This document shows positions 9,064-17,879 of a DNA stretch of 64,000 nucleotides, piece by piece. This DNA comes from Xanthobacteraceae bacterium. GTDB taxonomy: Bacteria > Pseudomonadota > Alphaproteobacteria > Rhizobiales > Xanthobacteraceae. The stretch spans positions 1,798,001-1,862,000 of the forward strand of contig CP075369.1 of the NCBI GenBank assembly GCA_019454205.1. Direction: 5' to 3'. How positions within the stretch are numbered: the stretch's first letter is position 1; every line of letters begins with the position of its first letter. Made by a program: the position numbers and the translations under genes. The notes beneath the pieces were generated by a model. That model searched no databases and had not been told where the DNA came from. It saw only the letters and a list, made by a program, of their open reading frames with translations.

Positions 9064-9666
9064 ATGCCGCAACCGACCGATCAGAAGCCGCCGGAAAAGA
9101 AGTTCGACGATCACTCGGTGATCGTTCCCCCGCATCGCCTGAAAAGCGTGGTCCAGCACACGCGCGAACCCGGCACGGTCGCGATGGACGTGGTCGCGCG
9201 CGCGGAAGCTGCACTGGCGGAGATCAGGGGCGAGTTCAGTCACTGGATGGCGGAAGAATGTGCGCGGCTCGAAGCGGCCCGTACCGTCGTCCGCGAAAAA
9301 GGATTGAGCAAGGAAAGTACCGAGCAGTTGTTTCATCCGGCACACGACATCAAGGGTTCGGCCGAGACGCTCGGTTTTCCGCTTGCCGCCCGCATCGCCA
9401 ACAGCCTGTGCCGCCTGCTGCTGCACACACCCGATAAATCGCGGATTCCGATGCCGCTGATCGAGCATCATGTCGCGGCAATCCGCGCCACGGTACGCGA
9501 GAACATCGGCGACATGAACAACCGCAGCGGCATCGAAGTCGCGGAAAAGCTCGCGATCATGGCCGAGCAATTCCTCGCCGGCGAGTTGAAGGACAGCTAC
9601 GCGGAAATCGCGGGCGACGTCGCGCCGGGCATCATGCGCGTGGCGAACAAGCCGCTCGCTTCCTGA
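9064..9666 (+). CDS. HPt-domain phosphotransfer protein
   Basis: A 200-residue cytoplasmic protein. The histidine phosphotransfer motif HDIKGSAETLGF puts the likely phospho-acceptor at H94, inside a helical region covering about residues 50-150. Ahead of it is a hydrophilic N-terminus of roughly 40 residues. It follows the receiver protein directly (Shine-Dalgarno GGA before ATG 9064), so a His-Asp exchange between the two is the simplest role. No histidine kinase gene is adjacent. Confidence 0.8.
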   Translation: MPQPTDQKPPEKKFDDHSVIVPPHRLKSVVQHTREPGTVAMDVVARAEAALAEIRGEFSHWMAEECARLEAARTVVREKGLSKESTEQLFHPAHDIKGSAETLGFPLAARIANSLCRLLLHTPDKSRIPMPLIEHHVAAIRATVRENIGDMNNRSGIEVAEKLAIMAEQFLAGELKDSYAEIAGDVAPGIMRVANKPLAS

Positions 9667-9681
9667 TTTCTGTTTTGGATT

Positions 9682-10824
9682 TCAGGCTGCCGCCACCAGA
9701 TCGGCGGTGAAAAGCCGTGCCTCGTCGCGCGCGGCTTCGGTCGCGAAACGGCGCAGCAGCGCATACAGTTCATCCAGTTCGCCGTAGGATTCCGGCGTGT
9801 AACGCGCGATCACGCGCTCGACCACGCGGCGGCCGATAGCGCTGTAGCCCGGCACGTCGCCCGACAATCCCATCTCCTGCAATACTTCGAGCGCCGCACG
9901 GAATGCGCCATAGGCGCCCTGCGGCAGGCCTGCGCGCTCGAACAACGCACGGAAGCCCTGCCCCGAACGATCCGGCAAAATCGCCGCGACGCGCGACGCG
10001 GACAGCCCGGAGAGTTCGCTCAGCGCGTCGATGAGAAAGCGCGTATTGCCGGAGAGCAACGCGCGAAGCAGCAGCGCACCGGTAAGCTGGCCGGTATCCG
10101 CGAGATGACGAACCAGACCCGCGACCTGTTCCGGCGTTTGCCCGGCGGCAATCGCGATGGTGGCGCGGTCGCAGGCTTCGCGCGCGACCGTCTGTGCGCG
10201 CGCCTCGGAAAGCCATTCCTTGTGCGCGACAAAGCGCGCGAGCGTATCGGCGAGCGTCGCCACCAGCGCCTGCCGCGTTTCGGTCGGCAGATCGTCGCGC
10301 TCAAGCAGCGTGTCGCGGATCGCGGCGAGATGGCCGTGCCGTTCCGCGATGCGCGCAAGCACCGCACCGGTCAATTCCGCATGGGGATTCTCGATCAGGA
10401 TCAGGCAGGCGGAAGCGCTGCCGATTTCGGCGACCGCAGCCGCGACCGCGCGCGAGAGCAGTTCGCGCGAAGCGATTGCATGCTGGATGCGTTCCTTGCC
10501 GGTACCGACGAGATCGACCAGTTCGGCGTCGAGCAAGACCGGCGTGTTGCCGGCAATCAGTTCGGCGATGTCGGGCTGGTCGTGCGCGAGGCCGATTATG
10601 ACGCTGCGCGGCGCGTATTCCTGCGTAGCCAGCGTTTCCGCGAGCGCTAACCGCACGCGCGGGCTGGGATCGTCGAGCAGCACGATCATCGCCGCTTCGG
10701 CAGCCATGCGGTCGCCCGTGGACATGTCCGAATAGAGATAGGCGCGGGCCAATGCACCGGTCGCTTCCGCGCGCTCGGCGGGAGGAGCCGTCTGTATCCA
10801 CTTGAGGAAGTGACGCACGATCAT
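9682..10824 (-). CDS. DUF2336 protein
   Basis: A 380-residue, almost fully alpha-helical cytoplasmic protein of the DUF2336 family, which is typical of alphaproteobacteria. HEAT-like features are visible in LLDDPSPRVRLALAETLA and in repeated helix pairs. There is no catalytic motif. It converges on the receiver/HPt pair, leaving only 15 bases between stop codons. I started it at ATG 10824 (IVRHFLKW); an upstream start at 10836 adds four residues. DUF2336 proteins often sit near signalling genes, but their biochemical role is unknown. Confidence 0.75.
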   Translation of the reverse strand: MIVRHFLKWIQTAPPAERAEATGALARAYLYSDMSTGDRMAAEAAMIVLLDDPSPRVRLALAETLATQEYAPRSVIIGLAHDQPDIAELIAGNTPVLLDAELVDLVGTGKERIQHAIASRELLSRAVAAAVAEIGSASACLILIENPHAELTGAVLARIAERHGHLAAIRDTLLERDDLPTETRQALVATLADTLARFVAHKEWLSEARAQTVAREACDRATIAIAAGQTPEQVAGLVRHLADTGQLTGALLLRALLSGNTRFLIDALSELSGLSASRVAAILPDRSGQGFRALFERAGLPQGAYGAFRAALEVLQEMGLSGDVPGYSAIGRRVVERVIARYTPESYGELDELYALLRRFATEAARDEARLFTADLVAAA

Positions 10825-10926
10825 CGCGAGGCACACCCGAACTGCTGTTGCTTTCGGTAAGCCTAGGCGCGCGCTCTTAACAAAGCGTTCACCGTATAAA
10901 TTCGGATTTCGTTAAGGATTGAAGCC

Positions 10927-11970
10927 TCAGCCGCCCTGCGGACGCACCGGCACGTTGCCCCACAATTCGCGCACGCTCGGATTGAGCGGGTTGGCCTGCT
11001 GGTTCTGGAACAGGCCGCGGAAATGCGGACGGTCGCCGATATTTTCCTGCGGGGTCGCGGCGTAGGCATTGGCCTGCACCGTCTGCTGGGTCGTTTCCTG
11101 CACGGTCGTGGCGGCGGCCGGCGGCGGCGTATCGGCGCGCGCCTGCATGCGCGGCGTGTTCTGGCTCACCGGGAAATATCCCGGCGTGGTGCGCGGCATG
11201 GTGCGGGTCGGCCCGTTTGCGTTACGGCGTGGACCGAATGCCTGCGCGATCCGGTTGAACAGGCTGTTGCCCGGCGCCTCGCCCTGCGCCGTGTTGTTGA
11301 CGGTGGCGTTAGCCGGTGCGTTTACCCCTGCGACCGCGATGTTCGTGGTCGCGGGTTTGGTGTTGTCGTGCTTGGAGACCAGCACGCGATAGACGTCATC
11401 GAAGGAGCGCGCGCCGTTCGGGCCGTAGAAGATCGAGCGGTTCGCGCGCGCGGCATCGGGGAACGCCGCTGCCGCAGACGCCTCCGGGTTCGCCATGCGC
11501 ATCGAGAGAAAGCGCTTCGCGCCGTTCGCGCCGAGGAAATGCGCGATGTAAAGCTCTCCCGCGGTCGGCCGCCGGCCGAGCACGGTCTGGATTTCGGCGG
11601 CGTTGCGTTGCGAGAACGCGCCGGCCATCACCGCCGCGATTTCCGGGTTCTCGCGCAGCTTCAGGATTTGCGCGCGCACCTTCGGGTCGCGCACGAAATA
11701 CTGGCCGTCGCTGGAGCGCTCGATCGCGTTCGCCTCGTTGCGCAGGCCGAAGGCGGGACCGTCTTCCTTCACGGTCTGTAGCCATGTGGTGTCGATGAAC
11801 TGGAACAGCCCGCGCGCGGAGGACGTCGCCGCCGCCGCCTTCGGATCCAGCGCGGACTCGCGCACGGCCGTTTTCAGGAGATAATCGAAGCTGGTGCCGG
11901 TCGCCTGACTGGCAGCCTTGATCGCGTCTGTGACGCGCTCTTTCGTGCCGAGCAGCGTTTCGAGGAACAT
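10927..11970 (-). CDS. Lytic transglycosylase (SLT-domain) protein
   Basis: A 347-residue protein whose N-terminal half is a soluble-lytic-transglycosylase fold: AVRESALDP with catalytic E38, SSARGLFQFIDTTW, then ELYIAHFLGANGAKRFL. The second half (about 200-347) is low-complexity, rich in Pro, Thr, Ala and Gln, and looks disordered. Such enzymes cleave peptidoglycan to 1,6-anhydromuramyl products. No signal peptide is visible either at ATG 11970 or at the upstream in-frame start at 12030, so the export route is unclear. Confidence 0.8.
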   Translation of the reverse strand: MFLETLLGTKERVTDAIKAASQATGTSFDYLLKTAVRESALDPKAAAATSSARGLFQFIDTTWLQTVKEDGPAFGLRNEANAIERSSDGQYFVRDPKVRAQILKLRENPEIAAVMAGAFSQRNAAEIQTVLGRRPTAGELYIAHFLGANGAKRFLSMRMANPEASAAAAFPDAARANRSIFYGPNGARSFDDVYRVLVSKHDNTKPATTNIAVAGVNAPANATVNNTAQGEAPGNSLFNRIAQAFGPRRNANGPTRTMPRTTPGYFPVSQNTPRMQARADTPPPAAATTVQETTQQTVQANAYAATPQENIGDRPHFRGLFQNQQANPLNPSVRELWGNVPVRPQGG

Positions 11971-12087
11971 GGCGTCTTGTTCCGGGGAGCCTTGTCCGCG
12001 GCCGGGAGCGGTGCGGAGAGAAGCCCGCATGGAACTTGGCGCTTTATGGTAAACGGAACCTTAACAAACCGGATTCCGGAGGAAGCA

Positions 12088-12576
12088 ATGCACAAGAGCG
12101 AGGGCCGCCACCCCAGAGGCGGCCTCTATTTCGAGGACTTTCAGCCCGGCACCCTGATCGAGCACCGCTTGCGCCGCACGGTGACGCAGATGGACAACAT
12201 GCTGTTCTCGAACATGACCCTGAACCCGCAGCCGCTGCACATCGACCGCGACTTCTGCGAGAAGGAGACCCAGTGGGGGCAGCCGCTGATGAACTCGCTG
12301 TTCACCCTCGGCCTGATGATCGGGATTTCGGTCAACGACACCACGGTCGGCACGACAATCGCCAATCTCGGCATGACCGACGTGAAATTCCCCCACCCGC
12401 TGTTCGAGGGCGATACTGTTAACTGCACTACCGAGGTCATGGGCAAGCGCGAGTCGAAGTCACGGACCGACGCCGGCATCGTCGATTTCCATCACCGCAC
12501 TTTCAATCAGGACGGCAAGCTGGTGGCCGAGTGCAAGCGGCAGGCCTTTATGCTGAAGCGCAAGATCAACGTATAA
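12088..12576 (+). CDS. MaoC-family (R)-specific enoyl-CoA hydratase
   Basis: A 162-residue single hotdog-fold protein of the MaoC family. NPQPLHIDRDF (H51, D53) marks the substrate-binding and catalytic region, with FPHPLFEGDTV further on. MaoC enzymes hydrate 2-enoyl-CoA or mesaconyl-type substrates. The start is supported by CGGAGGAAG. The stop lies ten bases before the CitE-like lyase, so the pair is co-transcribed and likely acts on consecutive steps with an acyl-CoA of the malyl or methylmalyl type. The exact substrate is inferred only. Confidence 0.85.
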   Translation: MHKSEGRHPRGGLYFEDFQPGTLIEHRLRRTVTQMDNMLFSNMTLNPQPLHIDRDFCEKETQWGQPLMNSLFTLGLMIGISVNDTTVGTTIANLGMTDVKFPHPLFEGDTVNCTTEVMGKRESKSRTDAGIVDFHHRTFNQDGKLVAECKRQAFMLKRKINV

Positions 12577-12586
12577 GAATCGTCCG

Positions 12587-13456
12587 ATGCGGTCCTATCT
12601 GTTCGTACCCGGCGACAGTGCGCGCAAGCTCGAAAAGGGTCTTGCGAGCGGCGCGGACGCGCTGCTCCTCGATCTTGAAGACGCAGTCGCGCTTGATAAC
12701 AAGGCCAAGGCCCGCGAAGTCGTGCGCGACTACCTGAACGCGCACATCAAAGCGGAGCAGCGCCCTCGCCTGTTCGTGCGCGTGAACGCACTCGATACCG
12801 GCATGACGGACGCCGACCTCGACGCGGTGCTGCCCGCGCGGCCCGACGGCATTTTATTTCCGAAAAGCCGGAGCGGCACGGACGTCGCGCATCTCGATGC
12901 CAAGATCACCGCGCGCGAAGCCATGTTCGGGCTTCCCGATGGCGCGACCAAAATACTCGTGCTGGTAACGGAGAGCGCGCAGGCACTCTTCGGTCTCGCG
13001 AATTACCGCGGCAGCAGCAAGAGGCTCGCCGGCATGACGTGGGGCGGCGAAGACCTCTCCGTGGACATCGGCGCGGAAACCAACCGCGACGAGCGCGGCG
13101 AATACACCGACCCTTACCGCCTCGCCCGTGCGCAATGCCTGCTCGCCGCCGTGAATGCGGATACGCCGCCGATCGATTCCATCTACGCCAACTTCCGCAA
13201 CATTGAAGGCTTGCGAAAGGAAACGCTGGAAGGCCGGCGCGACGGCTTCACGGGCAAGATGGCGATCCATCCCGATCAGGTGCCGGTCATCAACGAGATT
13301 TACACGCCCTCGGCGGAAGCGATTGCGCAGGCAAAGCGCGTGGTCGAAGCCTTTGCAACTGCGAACAATGCCGGCGTCATCTCGCTGGACGGCGCGATGC
13401 TCGACCAGCCGCACCTGAAACGCGCACAGCGGCTGCTCGCGCGCGTGCGGAAATAA
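12587..13456 (+). CDS. HpcH/HpaI aldolase (CitE / malyl-CoA lyase-like)
   Basis: A 289-residue TIM-barrel lyase. Family motifs in order are YLFVPGDS, ALLLDLEDAV (acidic metal site), MTWGGEDLSVDIG and GKMAIHPDQV. Members cleave or condense citryl-CoA, malyl-CoA or beta-methylmalyl-CoA with Mg2+. The partner MaoC hydratase ten bases upstream suggests a short C4/C5 acyl-CoA pathway. No citrate lyase alpha or gamma subunits are present, so citrate lyase proper is unlikely. Confidence 0.87.
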   Translation: MRSYLFVPGDSARKLEKGLASGADALLLDLEDAVALDNKAKAREVVRDYLNAHIKAEQRPRLFVRVNALDTGMTDADLDAVLPARPDGILFPKSRSGTDVAHLDAKITAREAMFGLPDGATKILVLVTESAQALFGLANYRGSSKRLAGMTWGGEDLSVDIGAETNRDERGEYTDPYRLARAQCLLAAVNADTPPIDSIYANFRNIEGLRKETLEGRRDGFTGKMAIHPDQVPVINEIYTPSAEAIAQAKRVVEAFATANNAGVISLDGAMLDQPHLKRAQRLLARVRK

Positions 13457-14062
13457 TCAGCGCTCGTCCGGCCGCGTCATCTCGAACAGTTCGGTGACGA
13501 CCGCATACTGGCGATAGCCGCACCGCGCGATCGGCTTCATGCCCGCAGTATCGAGGATGCCGTTCTTCAGGAACCGGTCGTCGATATAAATTCCCATCAC
13601 CTGCCCGAACACGACAATGTTCGAGATGTCGTTCCCGTTCGCGTCGGTGAGTTGCAGAATCTGCGTCGCCTTGCATTCGAGCGCCACCGGCGAAGCCGCG
13701 ACCCGCGGCGGCTTGACCAGTTTCGACGGCGCCGCTTCCAACCCCGCAAGCTCGAACTCGTTCACGTTGCCCGGCACCGCCTGCGAAGTCTTGTTCATCG
13801 CGTCGCGCAAATCCCAGGTCGCAAGCGAGCAGACGAATTCACCGGTCTCGCGAATGTTATGCAGCGAGTCCTTCGGCGAGTCGCTCGAGAACATCACCAT
13901 CGGCGGAAACGTCGCGACACCGTTGAAGAAACTGTACGGCGCGAGATTCAATTCGCCCTTCGCACTGAGCGAACTGATCCAGCCGATGGGGCGCGGTGCG
14001 ATGATGGCCTTGAAAGGATCGTGCGGCAAACCGTGGTTGCGCTTCGGCGGCTCGTAAAACAA
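13457..14062 (-). CDS. Flavin reductase-like, FMN-binding protein
   Basis: A 201-residue split-barrel protein of the flavin-reductase-like family: IAPRPIGWISSLSAKGELNLAPYS near the N-terminus (conserved FMN-binding strand, here described rather than fully quoted), MVMFSSDSPKDSLHNIRETG and EFVCSLATWDLRDAM. These proteins reduce FMN with NAD(P)H or bind flavin for an associated monooxygenase. It abuts the CitE gene tail to tail with no spacer. The nitroreductase at 14636 is transcribed in the same direction and its stop lies ten bases upstream, so the two flavoproteins probably form one transcript. Confidence 0.82.
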   Translation of the reverse strand: MFYEPPKRNHGLPHDPFKAIIAPRPIGWISSLSAKGELNLAPYSFFNGVATFPPMVMFSSDSPKDSLHNIRETGEFVCSLATWDLRDAMNKTSQAVPGNVNEFELAGLEAAPSKLVKPPRVAASPVALECKATQILQLTDANGNDISNIVVFGQVMGIYIDDRFLKNGILDTAGMKPIARCGYRQYAVVTELFEMTRPDER

Positions 14063-14072
14063 AGGTGCGCCC

Positions 14073-14636
14073 TCAAATCTTGCTGACGATGTCGGAAAGC
14101 TTCGGACGCGGGCGCTGGAACGGTTCAGCCTTCGCCGTGCCGATGTGGACGAAGCCCACGATCTGTTCGTTGTCCTTCAACCCAAAGACTTCCTTGCTGC
14201 TCGCATCGAATGCGGCCCAGCCGGTCAGCCAGTTCGCGCCAAAGCCAAGCGCATTCGCGGCGTGCAGGAGATTCATGCAGGCCGCGCCAGCGGACAGCAA
14301 TTGCTCGATCTCAGGCACTTTCGGATTCGGCGCAGTGCGCGCGACCACGACCACGATCACCGGGCTGCCACCGAACCGCAGCTTCTGCTTTTCGGCATCC
14401 TGCTCCGGCGCTACTGGATTTCCGGCCCGGAAATTTTTCGTCAATTTCTCGACGACCGCGGCGCGGTTCTCTTTCGAGAGCACGATAAAGCGCCACGGCG
14501 TCATCATGCCGTGATCGGGCACGCGCGCGGCGATTTCCAGCATCTGTTGAAGTTGCGCGTCGCTGGGAGCCGGCTCTGCAAGGTCCTGCGCGCGGGAGGA
14601 GGCACGGGTTTTGAGGAGTTTGAGTGCGTCTGGCAT
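14073..14636 (-). CDS. Nitroreductase-family flavoprotein (YdjA-like)
   Basis: A 187-residue FMN-dependent NAD(P)H oxidoreductase. KTRASSRAQDLAEPAPSD is the N-terminal FMN phosphate-binding region. ARVPDHGMMTPWRFIVL and GAACMNLLHAANALGFG are typical of the small YdjA-like branch. The physiological substrate is unknown. ATG 14636 is chosen; the frame is open to 14708 but without family similarity. It reads into the flavin-reductase-like gene. Confidence 0.85.
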   Translation of the reverse strand: MPDALKLLKTRASSRAQDLAEPAPSDAQLQQMLEIAARVPDHGMMTPWRFIVLSKENRAAVVEKLTKNFRAGNPVAPEQDAEKQKLRFGGSPVIVVVVARTAPNPKVPEIEQLLSAGAACMNLLHAANALGFGANWLTGWAAFDASSKEVFGLKDNEQIVGFVHIGTAKAEPFQRPRPKLSDIVSKI

Positions 14637-14758
14637 GGATTGCTCAAAGGTGGGGCAGAGCGAGCGGTAGCATGGGATACCAATGTCTCCAATGACTTGG
14701 CCTTGCATAGCCCGGCCCTCCGCCTTGCATTCGCCTTTTCCGGGCTTAAAAGGGCCGG

Positions 14759-15787
14759 ATGTTCCGCCGTCTGCCCTTCCGGAAGCCGCTGCCCGCCCTG
14801 CTGGCGCTTCTCCTGCTTTCCGGCACCGCCGACGCGCAGTTCTTCCCCTTTACCGGCCCCGCAAACCCGCCGCCTGCGGTGGCCCCGCCGCCGCCCGCAC
14901 CGCCGCCTGCTACCAAGCAGACACCAACTGCTGCGCCAAACCCCGCAGGCCGAGCGACGCTAAGCCTGAACGCGCGCTACTCGCCGGACGGCGCGACCGT
15001 AAACCACTCGCTGCACTGGCGCGTATTCACCGAGCGCCCCGGCGGCCAGACACCGCTGACGCTGGTGACCGAATCCGCCGACGCCGCGCCGAACTTCAAT
15101 CTCGCGCCGGGGAAATATGTCGTGCATGTCGCCTACGGCCTCGCGAGCTTCGCGCAGCGCGTGGACCTCACCGACAGCAAGCGCGAGACCGTCATCGTCG
15201 CAGCCGGTGGACTTCGCGTGCGCGGCCGTGTCGGCGACGCAAACATCTCGGCGCAGAAACTGCGCTTCGATGTGTTCGAGGGCACGTTCCTCCAGCGCGG
15301 CAGCATCAACGATAAGAAGAAGCGCGGTGCGCGCTCCGAGCGCCCGCCGGTCGTGCGCGGCGTGATCGCAGGCGATCTCGTGCTGCTCCCCGCCGGCACC
15401 TATTACGTGCAATCGACCTATGGCGAAGGCAATTCGACCGTCACCGCGGACGTGCGCATCGAGCCGGGCCGCCTCACCGATGCGACCGTGCATCACCGCG
15501 CGGCACAGATCACGCTTCGTCTCGTCCATGCCGCGGGCGGCGAAGCGCTGGCGAATACTTCATGGTCGGTGCTGACGCCGGGCGGCGACTCCATCAAGGA
15601 GTTCATCGGCGCGTTTCCGTCCATTGTATTGGCTGACGGCGAATACGTCGCGGTCGCCCGCCACGAAGGCAAGACCTATCAGGCGAACTTCAAGGTGGTG
15701 TCGGGCCGCGACCGCGAAGTGGAAGTGCTGGCGCGCGCCGAGAACATCCCGCCGCCAACCAACGCGCAGCCCGCGCGCGGGCAGTAG
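14759..15787 (+). CDS. Exported Pro-rich protein with three beta modules
   Basis: A 342-residue protein with a signal peptide ending at ADAQ, a proline/alanine-rich linker (about residues 33-65) and then three similar beta-rich modules. Each has a Trp/Phe-Val strand, a glycine turn, an (L/A)xxGxYxV motif (FNLAPGKYVVHVAYG, LLPAGTYYVQSTYG, VLADGEYVAVARHEG) and a closing strand. No catalytic residues are visible. The arrangement suggests an Ig/carboxypeptidase-regulatory-like structural or binding protein of the periplasm or surface. It ends one base before the convergent thrS stop codon. Confidence 0.7.
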   Translation: MFRRLPFRKPLPALLALLLLSGTADAQFFPFTGPANPPPAVAPPPPAPPPATKQTPTAAPNPAGRATLSLNARYSPDGATVNHSLHWRVFTERPGGQTPLTLVTESADAAPNFNLAPGKYVVHVAYGLASFAQRVDLTDSKRETVIVAAGGLRVRGRVGDANISAQKLRFDVFEGTFLQRGSINDKKKRGARSERPPVVRGVIAGDLVLLPAGTYYVQSTYGEGNSTVTADVRIEPGRLTDATVHHRAAQITLRLVHAAGGEALANTSWSVLTPGGDSIKEFIGAFPSIVLADGEYVAVARHEGKTYQANFKVVSGRDREVEVLARAENIPPPTNAQPARGQ

Positions 15788-17761
15788 TTACGCCACTTCC
15801 GTCTTCTCGCGCTTCAAATCGGGCGCGAGAGATTCATCCACCAGCGATTTCAACGCGGCGTCAAGCGTCATAGAAGATTGCGCCTGCGAACCGAGGCGGC
15901 GGATCGAAACGGTCTTCTCCTCCGCTTCCTTCTTGCCGACGACGAGCAGCACCGGGATCTTCGCGAGCGAATGCTCGCGGACCTTGTAATTGATCTTCTC
16001 GTTGCGAAGGTCGATCTCCGCCCGCAGCCCCGCGCGGCGCGCGGCTTTCAAGACCTGTTCCGCATAGGCGTCGGCGTCCTGCGTGATCGTGCAGACCTTG
16101 ATCTGCACCGGCGCGAGCCACAGCGGGAAATGCCCGGTGTGATGCTCGATCAGGATGCCGGTGAAGCGCTCCAGCGAGCCGCAGATCGCGCGATGCACCA
16201 TCACCGGCGTCTTCTTGCCGCCGTCTGCGTCGATGTAGAATGCACCGAAACGCTCCGGCAGGTTGAAGTCCACCTGCGTCGTGCCGCATTGCCAGTCGCG
16301 GCCGATGGCGTCGCGCAGCACGTATTCGAACTTCGGCCCGTAGAACGCGCCCTCGCCTGGATTGATCGCGGTCTTGATGCGGCCGCCGGAAGCATCGGCG
16401 ATCTGCTTCAACACGCGCTCCATCACGGCTTCGGCGTGATCCCACGACGAATCCGCACCGACGCGCTTTTCCGGGCGCGTCGAGAGCTTCACCGTCAGTT
16501 CGCCGGTGAAGCCGAAGTCGTCATAGGTCGAGAGAATGAGGTCGTTGATCTTGAGGCACTCGTCCGCAAGCTGGTCTTCCGTGCAGAACACATGCGCGTC
16601 GTCCTGCGTGAAACCGCGTACGCGCAGCAACCCATGCATCGCACCGGAAGGCTCGTAGCGATGCACCACGCCGAACTCCGCGAGACGGATCGGCAGATCG
16701 CGATAGCTTTTCAGACCGTGCTTGAAAATCTGCACGTGGCCCGGACAGTTCATCGGCTTCAGCACGAAGAAGCGCTTGTCCTCGGCATCGTCTCCCGCAG
16801 ACTGCGCCGCGAACATGTTCTCGCGGTACCACTCCCAGTGACCCGACGTTTCCCAGAGCACCTTGTCGAGTAGCTGCGGCGCATTCACTTCGTCGTAGTC
16901 GCCACGCAGTCGGCGGCGCATGTACGAAACGATGGACTGGAACAGCGACCATCCCTTCGCGTGCCAGAATACGACACCCGGTCCCTCTTCCTGAAAATGT
17001 AAGAGATCCATCTCGCGGCCGAGCTTGCGGTGGTCGCGCTTCTCCGCCTCTTCGAGGCGATGCAGGTAATCGTCAAGCTGCTTCTGGTCCGGCCACGCGG
17101 TGCCGTAGATGCGCGTCAGCATCGGCTTGGTGGCATCGCCGCGCCAGTACGCGCCCGCGACCTTCATCAGCTTGAAGGCGCTGCCGACCTTGCCGGTCGA
17201 AGGCATGTGCGGGCCGCGGCAGAGATCGAACCATTCGCCCTGCTTGTAGATTTTCAGTTCCTGATCGGCGGGAATGCTCTCGACCAGTTCGACCTTGAAG
17301 TTCTCGCCCTTGTCGCGGAACACCTGTTTCGCCTTGTCGCGCGTCCAGACTTCCTTCGTGAAGGGTTTGTCCCGCGCGATGATCTCCTTCATCTTCTTTT
17401 CGATGGCGGGAAAGTCTTCCGGCGTGAACGGCTGGTTGCGGAAGAAGTCGTAATAAAAGCCGTTCTCGATCGACGGGCCGATGGTGACCTGCGTGCCGGG
17501 GAAAAGCTCCTGCACCGCCTCGGCCATCACATGCGCCGCGTCGTGGCGGATCATCTCCAGCGCGCGTGGGTCCTCGCGCGAGATGAACTCGATCTTCGCA
17601 TCACGGTTGATCGGATCGGCGAGGTCCAGAACCTCACCATCGAGCGCCATCGCGACCGTGCGCTTGGCGAGCGAGGGCGAAATGCCCTTCGCGATGTCGA
17701 GACCGGAAATGCCGTTTTGAAATTCGCGGCGTGCGCCGTCGGGAAAGGTCAGCGTGACCAT
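15788..17761 (-). CDS. thrS: Threonyl-tRNA synthetase
   Basis: A 657-residue class II synthetase charging tRNA-Thr. In order: N-terminal TGS domain (VTLTFPDGARREF), the editing domain with HDAAHVMAEA (HxxxH), the catalytic core with MNCPGHVQIFK (zinc Cys), GAFYGPKFEY and HRAICGSLERF, and a C-terminal anticodon-binding domain beginning near LWLAPVQIKV. ATG 17761 has GAGGA upstream; the frame is open to 17938 without similarity. Length is normal for bacterial ThrRS. Confidence 0.97.
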   Translation of the reverse strand: MVTLTFPDGARREFQNGISGLDIAKGISPSLAKRTVAMALDGEVLDLADPINRDAKIEFISREDPRALEMIRHDAAHVMAEAVQELFPGTQVTIGPSIENGFYYDFFRNQPFTPEDFPAIEKKMKEIIARDKPFTKEVWTRDKAKQVFRDKGENFKVELVESIPADQELKIYKQGEWFDLCRGPHMPSTGKVGSAFKLMKVAGAYWRGDATKPMLTRIYGTAWPDQKQLDDYLHRLEEAEKRDHRKLGREMDLLHFQEEGPGVVFWHAKGWSLFQSIVSYMRRRLRGDYDEVNAPQLLDKVLWETSGHWEWYRENMFAAQSAGDDAEDKRFFVLKPMNCPGHVQIFKHGLKSYRDLPIRLAEFGVVHRYEPSGAMHGLLRVRGFTQDDAHVFCTEDQLADECLKINDLILSTYDDFGFTGELTVKLSTRPEKRVGADSSWDHAEAVMERVLKQIADASGGRIKTAINPGEGAFYGPKFEYVLRDAIGRDWQCGTTQVDFNLPERFGAFYIDADGGKKTPVMVHRAICGSLERFTGILIEHHTGHFPLWLAPVQIKVCTITQDADAYAEQVLKAARRAGLRAEIDLRNEKINYKVREHSLAKIPVLLVVGKKEAEEKTVSIRRLGSQAQSSMTLDAALKSLVDESLAPDLKREKTEVA

Positions 17762-17879
17762 CTTGTCCTCCTGCTCACTCCTGCAAACCAGGCAGGTAAG
17801 CGACGTTTGAATCGAAATGCTTATTGGCGCTGGATTATTACAATCCGGATTCGGATGCAAACGGAGGCCGACGCCTTCC

